DNA of 21,991 nucleotides, from assembly GCA_949902685.1 (NCBI GenBank), contig CATLDS010000001.1, forward strand, positions 1 through 21,991. Direction: 5' to 3'. Position numbers and translations under genes: made by a program. Each line of letters opens with the position of its first letter. Positions within the stretch are counted from its first letter, which is position 1. The notes under the pieces were generated by a model. The model had not been told where the DNA came from and did no database searches. It was given only the letters and a program-made list of their open reading frames with translations. Positions 13,304 to 21,342 of the stretch are shown piece by piece. The DNA is from an uncultured Christensenellaceae bacterium (GTDB lineage: Bacteria > Bacillota > Clostridia > Christensenellales > UBA1242).

Positions 13304-14083
13304 TTACGTACCTGTACTTTGATATTTAGATATACACCAATTAAAGAATAAGACACATGGTATTATAAACAACATACCTATAAAAGGTGAAATCGCATAA
13401 ATCACAGGATTAAGACTTCCATACCCCATGATATATGAAATAGGCAGATAATTAAAGCAAGCGAAAGGTAATATGAATGTAAATATTCTAGCCAACCACT
13501 TGTTATATATATTTATAGGATAGAATGCCAACTCTTTACCCCCGTTGGTGATGATATTCAAGAACTCCAAGTTCTCAACAGTAAACACACTAATACCAGC
13601 ACCTATCATAAATATGCCCACAATAATGACAGCACCACAAAAATACGTACCTATCAATACTAAAACTTTCCAAATTGTCCATTGCACACTTAGGTTAACT
13701 ATAGCAATTATCGAGACAACAATACCTAAAATAACTCTACCAAATTTAGCAAATTCAACTTTTTGTCCTAGAATTTGAAGATGCAAATTTCTTGGACGAA
13801 CTAGCAAACGATCAAGGTTTCCCGTACGTATTAGATTAGCAAATTCATCATATCCACGCGCGAAGCACTCAGCGAACGAGAATACAGTCGTAATTATACC
13901 AAACATTAGTACGGTTTCGTAAAATCCCCAGTACCCCACAGACTTAAATTGCTTGAACATAATCCAAATGGTAAATAACTCAGCAATAGTTACTAATGTC
14001 TGTGCTATCATAAGGAACAATGTATTTGCCTTGTATTGCATAGCAGAACGTAAATTCATCTTTAAATATTTATTGTATAGCAA
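13304..14083 (-). CDS. ABC-2 type permease subunit (DUF990-like), distal
   Basis: 259 residues with six predicted membrane helices. The block FARGYDEFANLIRTGNLDRLLVRPRNLHLQ and the later ENLEFLNIITNGGKELAFYPINIY are typical of the ABC-2 permease family found in pairs beside a NatA-like ATPase. It probably forms a heterodimer with the adjacent permease (one-base gap). Substrate unknown. Last gene of a three-gene operon; it ends at a bidirectional terminator. Confidence 0.88.
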   Translation of the reverse strand: MLYNKYLKMNLRSAMQYKANTLFLMIAQTLVTIAELFTIWIMFKQFKSVGYWGFYETVLMFGIITTVFSFAECFARGYDEFANLIRTGNLDRLLVRPRNLHLQILGQKVEFAKFGRVILGIVVSIIAIVNLSVQWTIWKVLVLIGTYFCGAVIIVGIFMIGAGISVFTVENLEFLNIITNGGKELAFYPINIYNKWLARIFTFILPFACFNYLPISYIMGYGSLNPVIYAISPFIGMLFIIPCVLFFNWCISKYQSTGT

Positions 14084-14084
14084 A

Positions 14085-14882
14085 CTAACCTCCCTGAATA
14101 ACCGTTTTCTTTAGCGAACTTTTTATTAATAATTTACCTATCAATATCAATATCACTAGCCAAGCCAACGAGATAGCAATTTGTATAAGAGCTGTTTTAA
14201 TATCGACATTACCTATATAAATTCTAAATGGTAGGTCACTAATAAATCTAAACGGCAAGAAGTTTAGAACCTGTTGCATTGCTTGTGGAAACATCGGTAG
14301 AGGTATAAGAATACCTCCAAATACAGCAGTAATTGTGTTAACTATAGATGAGACACCACGTGATGATTGTGTGATAAAGGTTAAATACACGGAGAACATT
14401 GATATAGCGCCATTGATTAACATACCTAAGATCAATGCAACTAAGAATAGTAAAAATGCCTCAATGCTAACAGGTAAAGACATCCCCATACCACTAGGTA
14501 GGAGGAACGCAATGAATATAATAGGCAAAAAGCGAAGTAGTGTACTCGCCAATGTTGAACCTATATAACTAGCATACCATTGATTGTATAGATTTAGTGG
14601 ACGTACGAAATTATAACAAATATCTCCGTTCTCAATCTGCTGACAAACTTTTTTAGGAGTATTCACATAACGCATTGCAAAAAACGCTTGTCCTAACCAG
14701 ACATATGTAACCATTTGAGAGGTGGAGAAACCTTCAATGCCTCCCCTACCCATGAATGCTGAATATAAATAGATGTACATTAAGCCCCAGAAAAACTGAG
14801 TAACGACTCCTGATAAAGCCTTTGCCCTGTAATGCATCTCTCCCTTGAAGTGCATTTTAAAAATTCCTAAATAAGAAGACAT
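14085..14882 (-). CDS. ABC-2 type permease subunit, proximal
   Basis: 265 residues, six predicted membrane helices, with the family blocks HYRAKALSGVVTQFFWGLMY, ICYNFVRPLNLYNQWYASYIG and PLPMFPQAMQQVLNFLPFRF. It has the same architecture as its downstream partner. It lies 7 bases after the ATPase gene and 1 base before the second permease, so the three are translated together as one exporter. Confidence 0.9.
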   Translation of the reverse strand: MSSYLGIFKMHFKGEMHYRAKALSGVVTQFFWGLMYIYLYSAFMGRGGIEGFSTSQMVTYVWLGQAFFAMRYVNTPKKVCQQIENGDICYNFVRPLNLYNQWYASYIGSTLASTLLRFLPIIFIAFLLPSGMGMSLPVSIEAFLLFLVALILGMLINGAISMFSVYLTFITQSSRGVSSIVNTITAVFGGILIPLPMFPQAMQQVLNFLPFRFISDLPFRIYIGNVDIKTALIQIAISLAWLVILILIGKLLIKSSLKKTVIQGG

Positions 14883-14889
14883 AACACCT

Positions 14890-15876
14890 CTATATTTGAT
14901 ACTCGCTGTATAATCTAGCTAATACTTCATCTACACCTACCATGTCTACCGAGAAATCTACTACTTCGTATTTTTCACTAATATGATTGATGAAATCTTT
15001 TGTATTGAAATCATTATTTATTGTCTTGAAGACTGCCGTATTTTTGTCATGAGACAGTACCTCATACCCTTCTAACTCCACTTCGTTATATTGCTTAGCA
15101 AATTCAACAGTGATAGTTTTTGCCGAGCCGTATTTGTGTTTTATTTCTAAGAAACTTCCATTATATAAAATTTGTCCTTTACCAATCAAGATGATCTTAT
15201 TAGTCAAGGCATCAATATCATTCATATCATGAGTGGTTAGGATTACTGTAGTTTTCCAAGTTTGATTGATATATTTTATAAAGTCACGAACAGCAAGTTT
15301 TGTGACAGCATCCAATCCAATAGTTGGCTCGTCTAAGAATAGAATGTTAGGCTTATGTAGCAATGCTCCTGCCAATTCGCATTTCATTTTTTGCCCTAAT
15401 GACAACTGACGCAACGGACGATCTAAAAGTTCCTCCAAGTTGAGCGTACTAGTGAGTAAAGCAAGAGTCTCAGTGTACACCTCATTAGGAATTTTGTATA
15501 TATCCTTTAACAACTCAAAACTGTCTCTAACTGGCACGTCCCACCATAATTGACTACGTTGTCCAAAAACTACTCCAATATTCTTAACATACTTCTTTCG
15601 TTCCTTCCATGGCACGAAACCATTAATTTTACAGTTGCCAGATGTTGGTGTCAATATGCCACTCATTATTTTAATTGTGGTACTTTTACCTGCACCATTT
15701 GGGCCAATATAACCTACAATGTCTCCCTCTTCGATAGAAAAACTTACATTCTTCAGTGCACTGATTGTTTTACATTGACGTTTAAATAAGCCTTTGAATG
15801 CACCTTTAACACCCTTTTCTTTAATAGAGAGTTTGAAATCCTTACATACATTATCAAACTCTATTATTTTTGCCAT
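14890..15876 (-). CDS. ABC transporter ATP-binding protein (NatA/daunorubicin-type)
   Basis: 328 residues. Walker A GPNGAGKST (58-66), Q-loop VVFGQRSQLWWD, signature LSLGQKMKCELAGALLH, Walker B ILFLDEPTIGLD and H-loop TTHDMND are all intact, so ATP hydrolysis is expected. The N-terminal KEKGVKGAFKGLFKR segment and a C-terminal regulatory domain are usual for ATPases paired with two DUF990-type permeases. AAGGAGG precedes the ATG. First gene of the ATPase-permease-permease operon. The substrate could be a drug, lipid or peptide. Confidence 0.93.
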   Translation of the reverse strand: MAKIIEFDNVCKDFKLSIKEKGVKGAFKGLFKRQCKTISALKNVSFSIEEGDIVGYIGPNGAGKSTTIKIMSGILTPTSGNCKINGFVPWKERKKYVKNIGVVFGQRSQLWWDVPVRDSFELLKDIYKIPNEVYTETLALLTSTLNLEELLDRPLRQLSLGQKMKCELAGALLHKPNILFLDEPTIGLDAVTKLAVRDFIKYINQTWKTTVILTTHDMNDIDALTNKIILIGKGQILYNGSFLEIKHKYGSAKTITVEFAKQYNEVELEGYEVLSHDKNTAVFKTINNDFNTKDFINHISEKYEVVDFSVDMVGVDEVLARLYSEYQI

Positions 15877-15917
15877 TTACCCTCCTTCGTGGACAAAACA
15901 AGATATATAATAAAAGC

Positions 15918-15945
15918 ATTATATCCGTGTATATTGATTAAGCAA
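15918..15945 (-). promoter_or_regulatory. ABC-2 operon promoter, TTGCTT-16-TATAAT
   Basis: Minus strand: TTGCTT (15940-15945), 16-base spacer, TATAAT (15918-15923). The next 20 bases contain an imperfect GATATAAT/ATTATATC palindrome (15901-15925) overlapping the -10. Confidence 0.7.
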
Positions 15946-16050
15946 AAAATTTTGTCGTCCAATCATGATAACATAAATGTATCTTAATAGCAATATATTT
16001 ATTTAAAATTTGCGAATTTTCATCATAAAGTAAACAGTTAAATACTAAAA

Positions 16051-16075
16051 ACAAAAAGAGAGTACAAACTCTCTT
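16051..16075 (-). terminator. alaS terminator
   Basis: 8-bp stem AAGAGAGT/ACTCTCTT (16056-16063, 16068-16075), 4-base loop, followed by U's on the minus strand. It lies immediately after the stop at 16079 of the frame-restored alaS, supporting that as the original gene end. Confidence 0.88.
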
Positions 16076-16078
16076 CTA

Positions 16079-16155
16079 TTATTTAACATTAATTACAGCC
16101 TTTAGTCTTCTTACGCCTGCGGATACTGCCTCTTGTTTCGCTATCTTGAAATTAA
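16079..16155 (-). other. Out-of-frame C-terminal tail of alaS
   Basis: The -1 frame downstream of the alaS stop reads a continuous peptide ending SAGVRRLKAVINVK then TAA at 16079. Its SAGVRR block is a standard AlaRS feature following CGGPH. Adding one A to the AAAA run at 16171-16174 joins it to the main frame as HAKNTSELVNFK. Confidence 0.85.
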
Positions 16156-17919
16156 CTAATTCACTGGTATTTTAGCATGAGGCCCTCCACATATCTGGAA
16201 GTCTACATCTCCAATCTTATATATAGATACTATCTCGTTGCCATCACCCTTGTATACACCATAGCCTCCCTGAGCTTTAGCCTCAGCGAACTTCATCTCT
16301 ACACGCTCGACAGGTATGCTACGATTGATTGCGGTATTCACGAAATCCTCTATTTGTTTAACCTCTTCATCAGTCAACTTTCTATCGAAGTTAAAGTCAA
16401 AACGTAGTCTCTCGCTGGTGATATTACTACCTTTCTGCTCTATTGTTGTACCGAACATTTTTCTAAGTCCTGCGAGCAATAAGTGACAAGCTGTGTGCAG
16501 TCTAGTAGTCCACTCACTATCGTCTGCCAAGCCTCCCTTGAAAGCTCCTGCACTAGTGGTACGAGCCAATTCTTGATGCTGACGGAATGCTTCATTAAAT
16601 CCGTCAATGTCGACAGTCAATCCGCGTTCATTAGCCATCTCACAAGAAAGTTCGATAGGGAAGCCAAACGTGTCGTATAACCTAAAAGCAGATTTACCAT
16701 TGATAATTGTCTCTGGCACATAGTCTGGATTTTGTTTAGACATAAATTCATTCTTTCGCACTATTCCATTCACAACTTTATCGAACTCTTTGTTACCTAG
16801 AGCAAGTGCTTTATTGAATTTATCCATCTCTTTTCTAATCTCGTCAATAATATATAGTTCTTTTTCAACCAATAGCGGATACGCCTCATTATATACTTTT
16901 TCTATAAATATCTTAGCAACCTCTACAATGTTCTCTAGTTCTAGGTTAATCTTATTAGCATATCGCACTGCACGACGAAGCAGTCTACGTAAAATATATC
17001 CAGACCCAATATTGCTAGGTAAAATACCATTCTCATCTCCCATCAACATTACACTGGTACGAGTATGGTCAGCAATAATACGCATTGCTTTAGTCGTATC
17101 TTCATTCTCTCCGTACTTGACACCTAAAGCATTCTCCATATGGTTAATTACACCACTGAATAAATCTGTCTTATAACCATCGGTAATATTATTCAAGAAC
17201 ATCAGCATACGTTCAAAACCAAAACCAGTATCTACATTCTTATTCTTAAGTGGAGTATATTTTCCACCTGCTAGTTTCTCATACTGCATATATACGTCAT
17301 TGCCTATCTCTACAAAACGTCCGCACTTGCAATTGATATCACACTTGCCACTACCACATTCTTCGTCCCAACGAGGATAGAACCACTCGTTATCTGGCCC
17401 ACATGGAGTACCTACCGTACCTTCTAATTCCCACCAGTTATCTTCTTTTCCTTGATAAAAAATGTTCTCTTTTTTAATGCCTAGATTTATTAAAAGTTGA
17501 GCCGTCTCTTCATCACGTGGAGCACTCTCATTGCCAGCAAAAACAGTGGAACAAATCTTGTTCTTGTCCAAACCAAAAACTTTGGTCAAAAGTTCAAAAG
17601 TCCATGCGGTCTTTTCTTTTTTAAAATAATCACCAAGACTCCAGTTTCCCATCATCTCAAAGAATGTGAAATGACTTGCATCCCCTACAGAGTCAATGTC
17701 TACAGTACGAACACAACCTTGTATATTACATAGTCGCGTTCCCTTAGGATGCGGTTTTCCTAATAGATATGGCATGAGTGGTTGCATACCAGCGACATTA
17801 AACATGACACCAGTCTCACCATCACCAATAAGTGACACAGCACCAATATCAATATGTGATTTATTTTTATAGAAGTCTATCCATGCATTCCTTAATTCTT
17901 TGCTACTAATCTTATTCAT
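16156..17919 (-). CDS. alaS: Alanyl-tRNA synthetase, short form, frameshifted near the C-terminus
   Basis: Class II synthetase that charges tRNA-Ala and edits mischarged Ser/Gly. Visible: catalytic core with VMFNVAGMQPLMPYLLG, FTFFEMMGNWSLGDYF and EDNWWELEGTVGTPCGP; a Cys-rich loop (CGSGKCDINCKCG); the tRNA-binding helices; and an editing domain with zinc ligands H-x3-H (HTACH) and C-x3-H (CGGPH). There is no C-Ala/DHHA1 domain, so the enzyme is about 613 residues instead of about 870. The short CGGPH type resembles Patescibacteria enzymes (from knowledge, not a search). In this sequence the frame stops at TAG 16156, 26 residues early, because one A appears missing from an A-run. AAAGGA precedes the ATG. 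Probably follows tmk, with its own promoter. Confidence 0.93.
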   Translation of the reverse strand: MNKISSKELRNAWIDFYKNKSHIDIGAVSLIGDGETGVMFNVAGMQPLMPYLLGKPHPKGTRLCNIQGCVRTVDIDSVGDASHFTFFEMMGNWSLGDYFKKEKTAWTFELLTKVFGLDKNKICSTVFAGNESAPRDEETAQLLINLGIKKENIFYQGKEDNWWELEGTVGTPCGPDNEWFYPRWDEECGSGKCDINCKCGRFVEIGNDVYMQYEKLAGGKYTPLKNKNVDTGFGFERMLMFLNNITDGYKTDLFSGVINHMENALGVKYGENEDTTKAMRIIADHTRTSVMLMGDENGILPSNIGSGYILRRLLRRAVRYANKINLELENIVEVAKIFIEKVYNEAYPLLVEKELYIIDEIRKEMDKFNKALALGNKEFDKVVNGIVRKNEFMSKQNPDYVPETIINGKSAFRLYDTFGFPIELSCEMANERGLTVDIDGFNEAFRQHQELARTTSAGAFKGGLADDSEWTTRLHTACHLLLAGLRKMFGTTIEQKGSNITSERLRFDFNFDRKLTDEEVKQIEDFVNTAINRSIPVERVEMKFAEAKAQGGYGVYKGDGNEIVSIYKIGDVDFQICGGPHAKIPVN

Positions 17920-17941
17920 ATATGTCCTTTTAATTTCGGCT

Positions 17942-17970
17942 ATTTTATCATAACTGCCTTATGTTGTAAA
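17942..17970 (-). promoter_or_regulatory. alaS promoter, TTTACA-17-TAAAAT
   Basis: Minus strand: TTTACA (17965-17970), 17-base spacer, TAAAAT (17942-17947), in the 56-base tmk-alaS gap. Confidence 0.7.
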
Positions 17971-17975
17971 GTGTT

Positions 17976-18626
17976 TTATTCCTCTAATCCTATAGCTTTA
18001 CGTATCATACTCGCTATATTCTCTACAGTCATTATCTCACCATTTTTTGCACATTCTATTCTAATCCAATAAAATTTATTAGCAATATATTTAGCATTAT
18101 GATACGCTGAAATCAAATGAGCTTCATCCCCCTCTAAAATATCTTTTTTCTCACCATTCTTTAATGTTTTACGATTTCTAGCGAACAGTATACTTATATC
18201 TACAGGCACGTCCAAAAATATTGTCAAATCAGGTCTAGGTAGACCTAATCTATCATATTCATAATCCGCCACCCACTCTAGAAAATCATCTAGTTCTACT
18301 CTATCATTAATCCTAGTTGATTGATGTATCATATTGCTAGGCGTATACCTATCGATTATTAAATAGTCAAGTTTTGCCACATCAATATTTTTCATGGTTA
18401 CAAAACGGTCAACGGCATACAGACTGCTAACTTGGTATCCATTTAAGTCATTATTATTTCCTAATTCGCCATTCAAATACATTTTGACTGCTCCACTAGA
18501 CTTACTTTCATAGTTAGGAAAAGAGATTAACTTGCACTTATATCGCTTAGCGCACAAATAATCATACAGGATTTTACTTTGAGTTGCTTTTCCACTACCA
18601 TCAGTCCCTTCAATATTAATAATCAT
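17976..18626 (-). CDS. tmk: Thymidylate kinase
   Basis: Phosphorylates dTMP to dTDP for DNA synthesis. P-loop GTDGSGKATQ (7-16), FPNYES, a DRY-type IIDRYTPSN motif, and a LID region RNRKTLKNGEKKD. The DGSGKATQ variant (Ala in place of Ser/Thr after Lys) and YPRYD/FPNYE type are seen in a subgroup of bacterial Tmk proteins. 216 residues is typical. AAGGAG precedes the ATG. It is divergent from the DUF4097-like gene. Confidence 0.92.
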   Translation of the reverse strand: MIINIEGTDGSGKATQSKILYDYLCAKRYKCKLISFPNYESKSSGAVKMYLNGELGNNNDLNGYQVSSLYAVDRFVTMKNIDVAKLDYLIIDRYTPSNMIHQSTRINDRVELDDFLEWVADYEYDRLGLPRPDLTIFLDVPVDISILFARNRKTLKNGEKKDILEGDEAHLISAYHNAKYIANKFYWIRIECAKNGEIMTVENIASMIRKAIGLEE

Positions 18627-18641
18627 AAATCTCCTTATTTA

Positions 18642-18669
18642 ATTATATCACGAAAAGACTTAATCACAA
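18642..18669 (-). promoter_or_regulatory. tmk promoter, TTGTGA-16-TATAAT
   Basis: Minus strand: TTGTGA (18664-18669), 16-base spacer, TATAAT (18642-18647) with TGA extended -10. Confidence 0.7.
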
Positions 18670-18723
18670 AATAAATACTTGGAATGTAGATAGAAATATC
18701 TAAATAATTTATTCACTGCTTAA

Positions 18724-18752
18724 TTGACAAATTAAATAATTCATTATAGAAT
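18724..18752 (+). promoter_or_regulatory. Promoter of the DUF4097-like gene, TTGACA-17-TAGAAT
   Basis: TTGACA (18724-18729), 17-base spacer, TAGAAT (18747-18752). The -10 ends 6 bases before ATG, and no ribosome binding site fits between. Confidence 0.82.
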
Positions 18753-18758
18753 AAGTAC

Positions 18759-20198
18759 ATGAAAAAATTTTCTAAGTATTTTACAATTACCATTTTATTA
18801 TTAATAGGATTATGTGCAGTAGGCGTACTATACATATTCTTTATTCCAGACTCTAACTTATTTGGAATATGTTATATAAGTTATAATCAGGAGTATTTTT
18901 CTAAAAGTTTAGAATCCAACAATGTCTCTAAGATAGTACTCAATAGTACCGATTATGATGTCAAAGTTGTACCGTCAATCAATGATAAAATATCTGTGAA
19001 AGTATATGCTAACTCGCTGGGTTTCTTATTGGTGAAAAATAAGGAAGTATCGATATCTCACACAGTAGAGGCTAGTACGCTAACATTTAACATTAAAGAA
19101 CCTACTGGAGCTGTAGTGCGTAATAGATCGTATATTGAATTACGTCTCCCAGCAGATATGACAATATCTGTAGGTATCAATAATAATAATGCTTCTTCTA
19201 GTATTACTAATGAAGATTTAACTATTCAAAATTTATATTATAAATCCAATCATGGCACTCTAGATATCAGCAATTCTACTATTAATGGCTTAATAGACCT
19301 TGACCTTAATAACTCAACTTTTACACTAAACAATACAACCAAGACTAACAATAACAGAGTTAATATAGATGTATCCGGTGGTAAATTTGATGCTAGCAAT
19401 GCTGTACTAGGCGACATAATTATCAATAAGAACGATAAAGGTGTAATACTTGCTAAAAGTTGTACGAGACTAACTGAGAAAACGTCTCGAGCTGGTGGAC
19501 GTATTAATATTAAGAAAGTAGAGACTATCGACCTAGAGACTAGTGATACTAACGTCTACATTGATGAGATCGTCAATAGTGGTAATATAATCATGACAGC
19601 CAGTGGTAATATCAATATTGGTACTTGCCAAAGTCAAATGAATATTAAGGCTTCTAATGGTCACATCAATATTAAAGAGGCTAAGCAAGGTATCATACTT
19701 ACTACTAGCAACGGCAATATTAATGTAGAAAATGCATATAGCTTTATTCAAGCAAAATCCACATATGGAGATATTAAAGTAAATTATAATGAAGATGCAG
19801 ACCATACTACTGGTGACGGAGCCACTAAGAGAACATTTACAGCCGAGACAGAGAATGGTAAAATAACTGCTACAGGCGTAGAGAAAGTAAACATCACTAT
19901 AACTAAGAATGGTAGAGCGAATATTCAAATGGACAATGTCATTGGTGTAAATTCGATTTCTGCAGGTAATGGCAGTGTGTATGTAGAGTTCACTTACGGT
20001 GCATCATTTGATTTGACTACTTCATCTAAATCAGGTTCTGTAGATGTCAACTATCAAGGACTTGAGATACCTCACCTAGATAAAAATACAAAGACATTTA
20101 ATGTAAACGATAGTAAAGGTGTAAATAGTTTAAAGGTAGAGTCTAATGCAGGCTCATTAAAAATCCGCGATAACACTACCGCAGATCAAGATTTCTAA
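18759..20198 (+). CDS. Membrane-anchored beta-repeat protein (DUF4097-like)
   Basis: 479 residues: an N-terminal membrane anchor (about 8-29, no lipobox), then a long extracellular region made of short beta strands rich in Asn, Ser, Thr, Ile and Gly. Repeated units such as GNINIGT, GHINIKEA, GNINVENA and GDIKVNYN, about 17-20 residues apart, predict a right-handed beta-solenoid as in the DUF4097 (putative adhesin/auto-transporter-like) family. The function of that family is not established; surface binding or envelope stress roles are proposed. The mRNA is probably leaderless. Its stop codon overlaps the stop of the convergent nrnA gene by two bases, with no terminator between. Confidence 0.82.
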   Translation: MKKFSKYFTITILLLIGLCAVGVLYIFFIPDSNLFGICYISYNQEYFSKSLESNNVSKIVLNSTDYDVKVVPSINDKISVKVYANSLGFLLVKNKEVSISHTVEASTLTFNIKEPTGAVVRNRSYIELRLPADMTISVGINNNNASSSITNEDLTIQNLYYKSNHGTLDISNSTINGLIDLDLNNSTFTLNNTTKTNNNRVNIDVSGGKFDASNAVLGDIIINKNDKGVILAKSCTRLTEKTSRAGGRINIKKVETIDLETSDTNVYIDEIVNSGNIIMTASGNINIGTCQSQMNIKASNGHINIKEAKQGIILTTSNGNINVENAYSFIQAKSTYGDIKVNYNEDADHTTGDGATKRTFTAETENGKITATGVEKVNITITKNGRANIQMDNVIGVNSISAGNGSVYVEFTYGASFDLTTSSKSGSVDVNYQGLEIPHLDKNTKTFNVNDSKGVNSLKVESNAGSLKIRDNTTADQDF

Positions 20199-21160
20199 AA
20201 CAACTTTATTTCCTTAATAGGTTTGACTTGTTTGCTGAGTTCAGCGAGCAAGTCTTTTTTCATCTCTTCTATAGGTCGTTCACTGGTAAATGCTGCAGCG
20301 CCTTTATGCCCACCTCCACCGAAATATTTGGCTACATTACTTATATCAAAACCGGGCTTTGCTCGCATTTCATAATTATAGCCTTTACCTCTTGGCTCTA
20401 TGAAACAAGTGATTTGATTTCCTTCTATACTAGACAATCTATTAGCGATGCCAAGGAAGTCCTCCGTTCCAGCATTTAATTTCGCACTATCTTCGTGTAA
20501 TACATGAGCAAATGCAATTCTACCATCCGCATAAGAATCAATGTTGTTGATGGCTATAGCATAAAGTTTTAGATTTATCTCACTATTACTACCGAGATAA
20601 TACTCAAATATACCTCTCGCATCTACATGTCCAAAGCATTCACCGGCTATCTTAAATGTTTCGGCATTCATCTCTCCCCATTGAAAATTATTAGTGTCCG
20701 TGATAATTCCCGCGTACATCATCGCGTAAATTTTGTCAGTAAATTCATGCTTATATTTCTTCAATATAGAATACAAAATTTCACAAGTAGAACTTATTAT
20801 TTCAACGATATTTTCATCACCTTGATACGCATTAGTGGCATGATGATCTATTACCAACTTGTATTTCGCATTATCAAATAAATGCTCGTATTTACCTAAT
20901 CTTGAACTGTTAGGTGCATCAATCATAACAGCAACGTCGTATTTCTTTTCTTTGGGATTTAATTTTAAATTGCCGAGAATTACTTTATGCTTGGGATTGA
21001 TCTCTTCAGTATCCGCAAATAAATCTACCGTATCAATATTAAATTGTCTTTTTAAAAATTCACGGAAAATAACCATGCTACATATAGCATCACAGTCAGG
21101 ATGAATATGTCCAATCAAACAAACAGACTTATAATTCTTAATCTTATCAATTTCTTTCAT
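20195..21160 (-). CDS. nrnA: DHH-family phosphoesterase, NrnA-type nanoRNase/pAp phosphatase
   Basis: Degrades 2-5 nt RNAs and 3'-phosphoadenosine-5'-phosphate; some members cleave pApA or pGpG from cyclic dinucleotide turnover. Motifs in order: IGHIHPDCDAI (DHH motif I), VMIDAPNSSRLG, VIDHHATNAYQ (the DHH motif, metal ligands), ITDTNNF, and C-terminal DHHA1 GGGGHKGAAAF. 321 residues matches NrnA. No ribosome binding site precedes the ATG; TATATT (21167-21172) ends 6 bases before it, so a leaderless start is possible. The 5' end points toward the DnaA-box cluster. Confidence 0.9.
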   Translation of the reverse strand: MKEIDKIKNYKSVCLIGHIHPDCDAICSMVIFREFLKRQFNIDTVDLFADTEEINPKHKVILGNLKLNPKEKKYDVAVMIDAPNSSRLGKYEHLFDNAKYKLVIDHHATNAYQGDENIVEIISSTCEILYSILKKYKHEFTDKIYAMMYAGIITDTNNFQWGEMNAETFKIAGECFGHVDARGIFEYYLGSNSEINLKLYAIAINNIDSYADGRIAFAHVLHEDSAKLNAGTEDFLGIANRLSSIEGNQITCFIEPRGKGYNYEMRAKPGFDISNVAKYFGGGGHKGAAAFTSERPIEEMKKDLLAELSKQVKPIKEIKLF

Positions 21161-21231
21161 GATATTAATATACTACATATGAAAATAAAAGTACACTTAT
21201 ATTAATAAAATCAACAGATTACAACTGAAAA

Positions 21232-21284
21232 TGTGGATAACTCTGTGGATAACTTCAAATTCAATGTGGATAACTTGTGGACAA
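21232..21284. other. Cluster of four DnaA-box-like repeats, candidate oriC
   Basis: TGTGGATAA (reverse of the DnaA box TTATCCACA) occurs exactly at 21232-21240, 21244-21252 and 21265-21273, with TGTGGACAA at 21276-21284, all in the same orientation. AT-rich DNA flanks it at 21161-21231. dnaA and dnaN are not in the window. Confidence 0.6.
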
Positions 21285-21305
21285 CCCATGTAAATTTACT
21301 AAAAC

Positions 21306-21327
21306 AAAAAAGAAGATTATCAAATCT
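21306..21327 (-). terminator. Probable terminator of the ankyrin gene
   Basis: Minus strand: AGATT/AATCT (5 bp, 4-base loop; 21314-21327), followed by a U-rich tract read from the A-run at 21301-21311. Confidence 0.5.
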
Positions 21328-21342
21328 CCCTTTCATATATCT

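Noticed and set aside
16790..17176. 128-codon open frame antisense to alaS
   Set aside because: Mirror of the AlaRS tRNA-binding region, no ribosome binding site, Ser/Leu-rich shadow composition.
21232..21284. CRISPR array or simple tandem repeat
   Set aside because: The 9-base repeats match the DnaA box and are too short and unevenly spaced for a CRISPR array; no other repeat array or cas gene was seen.
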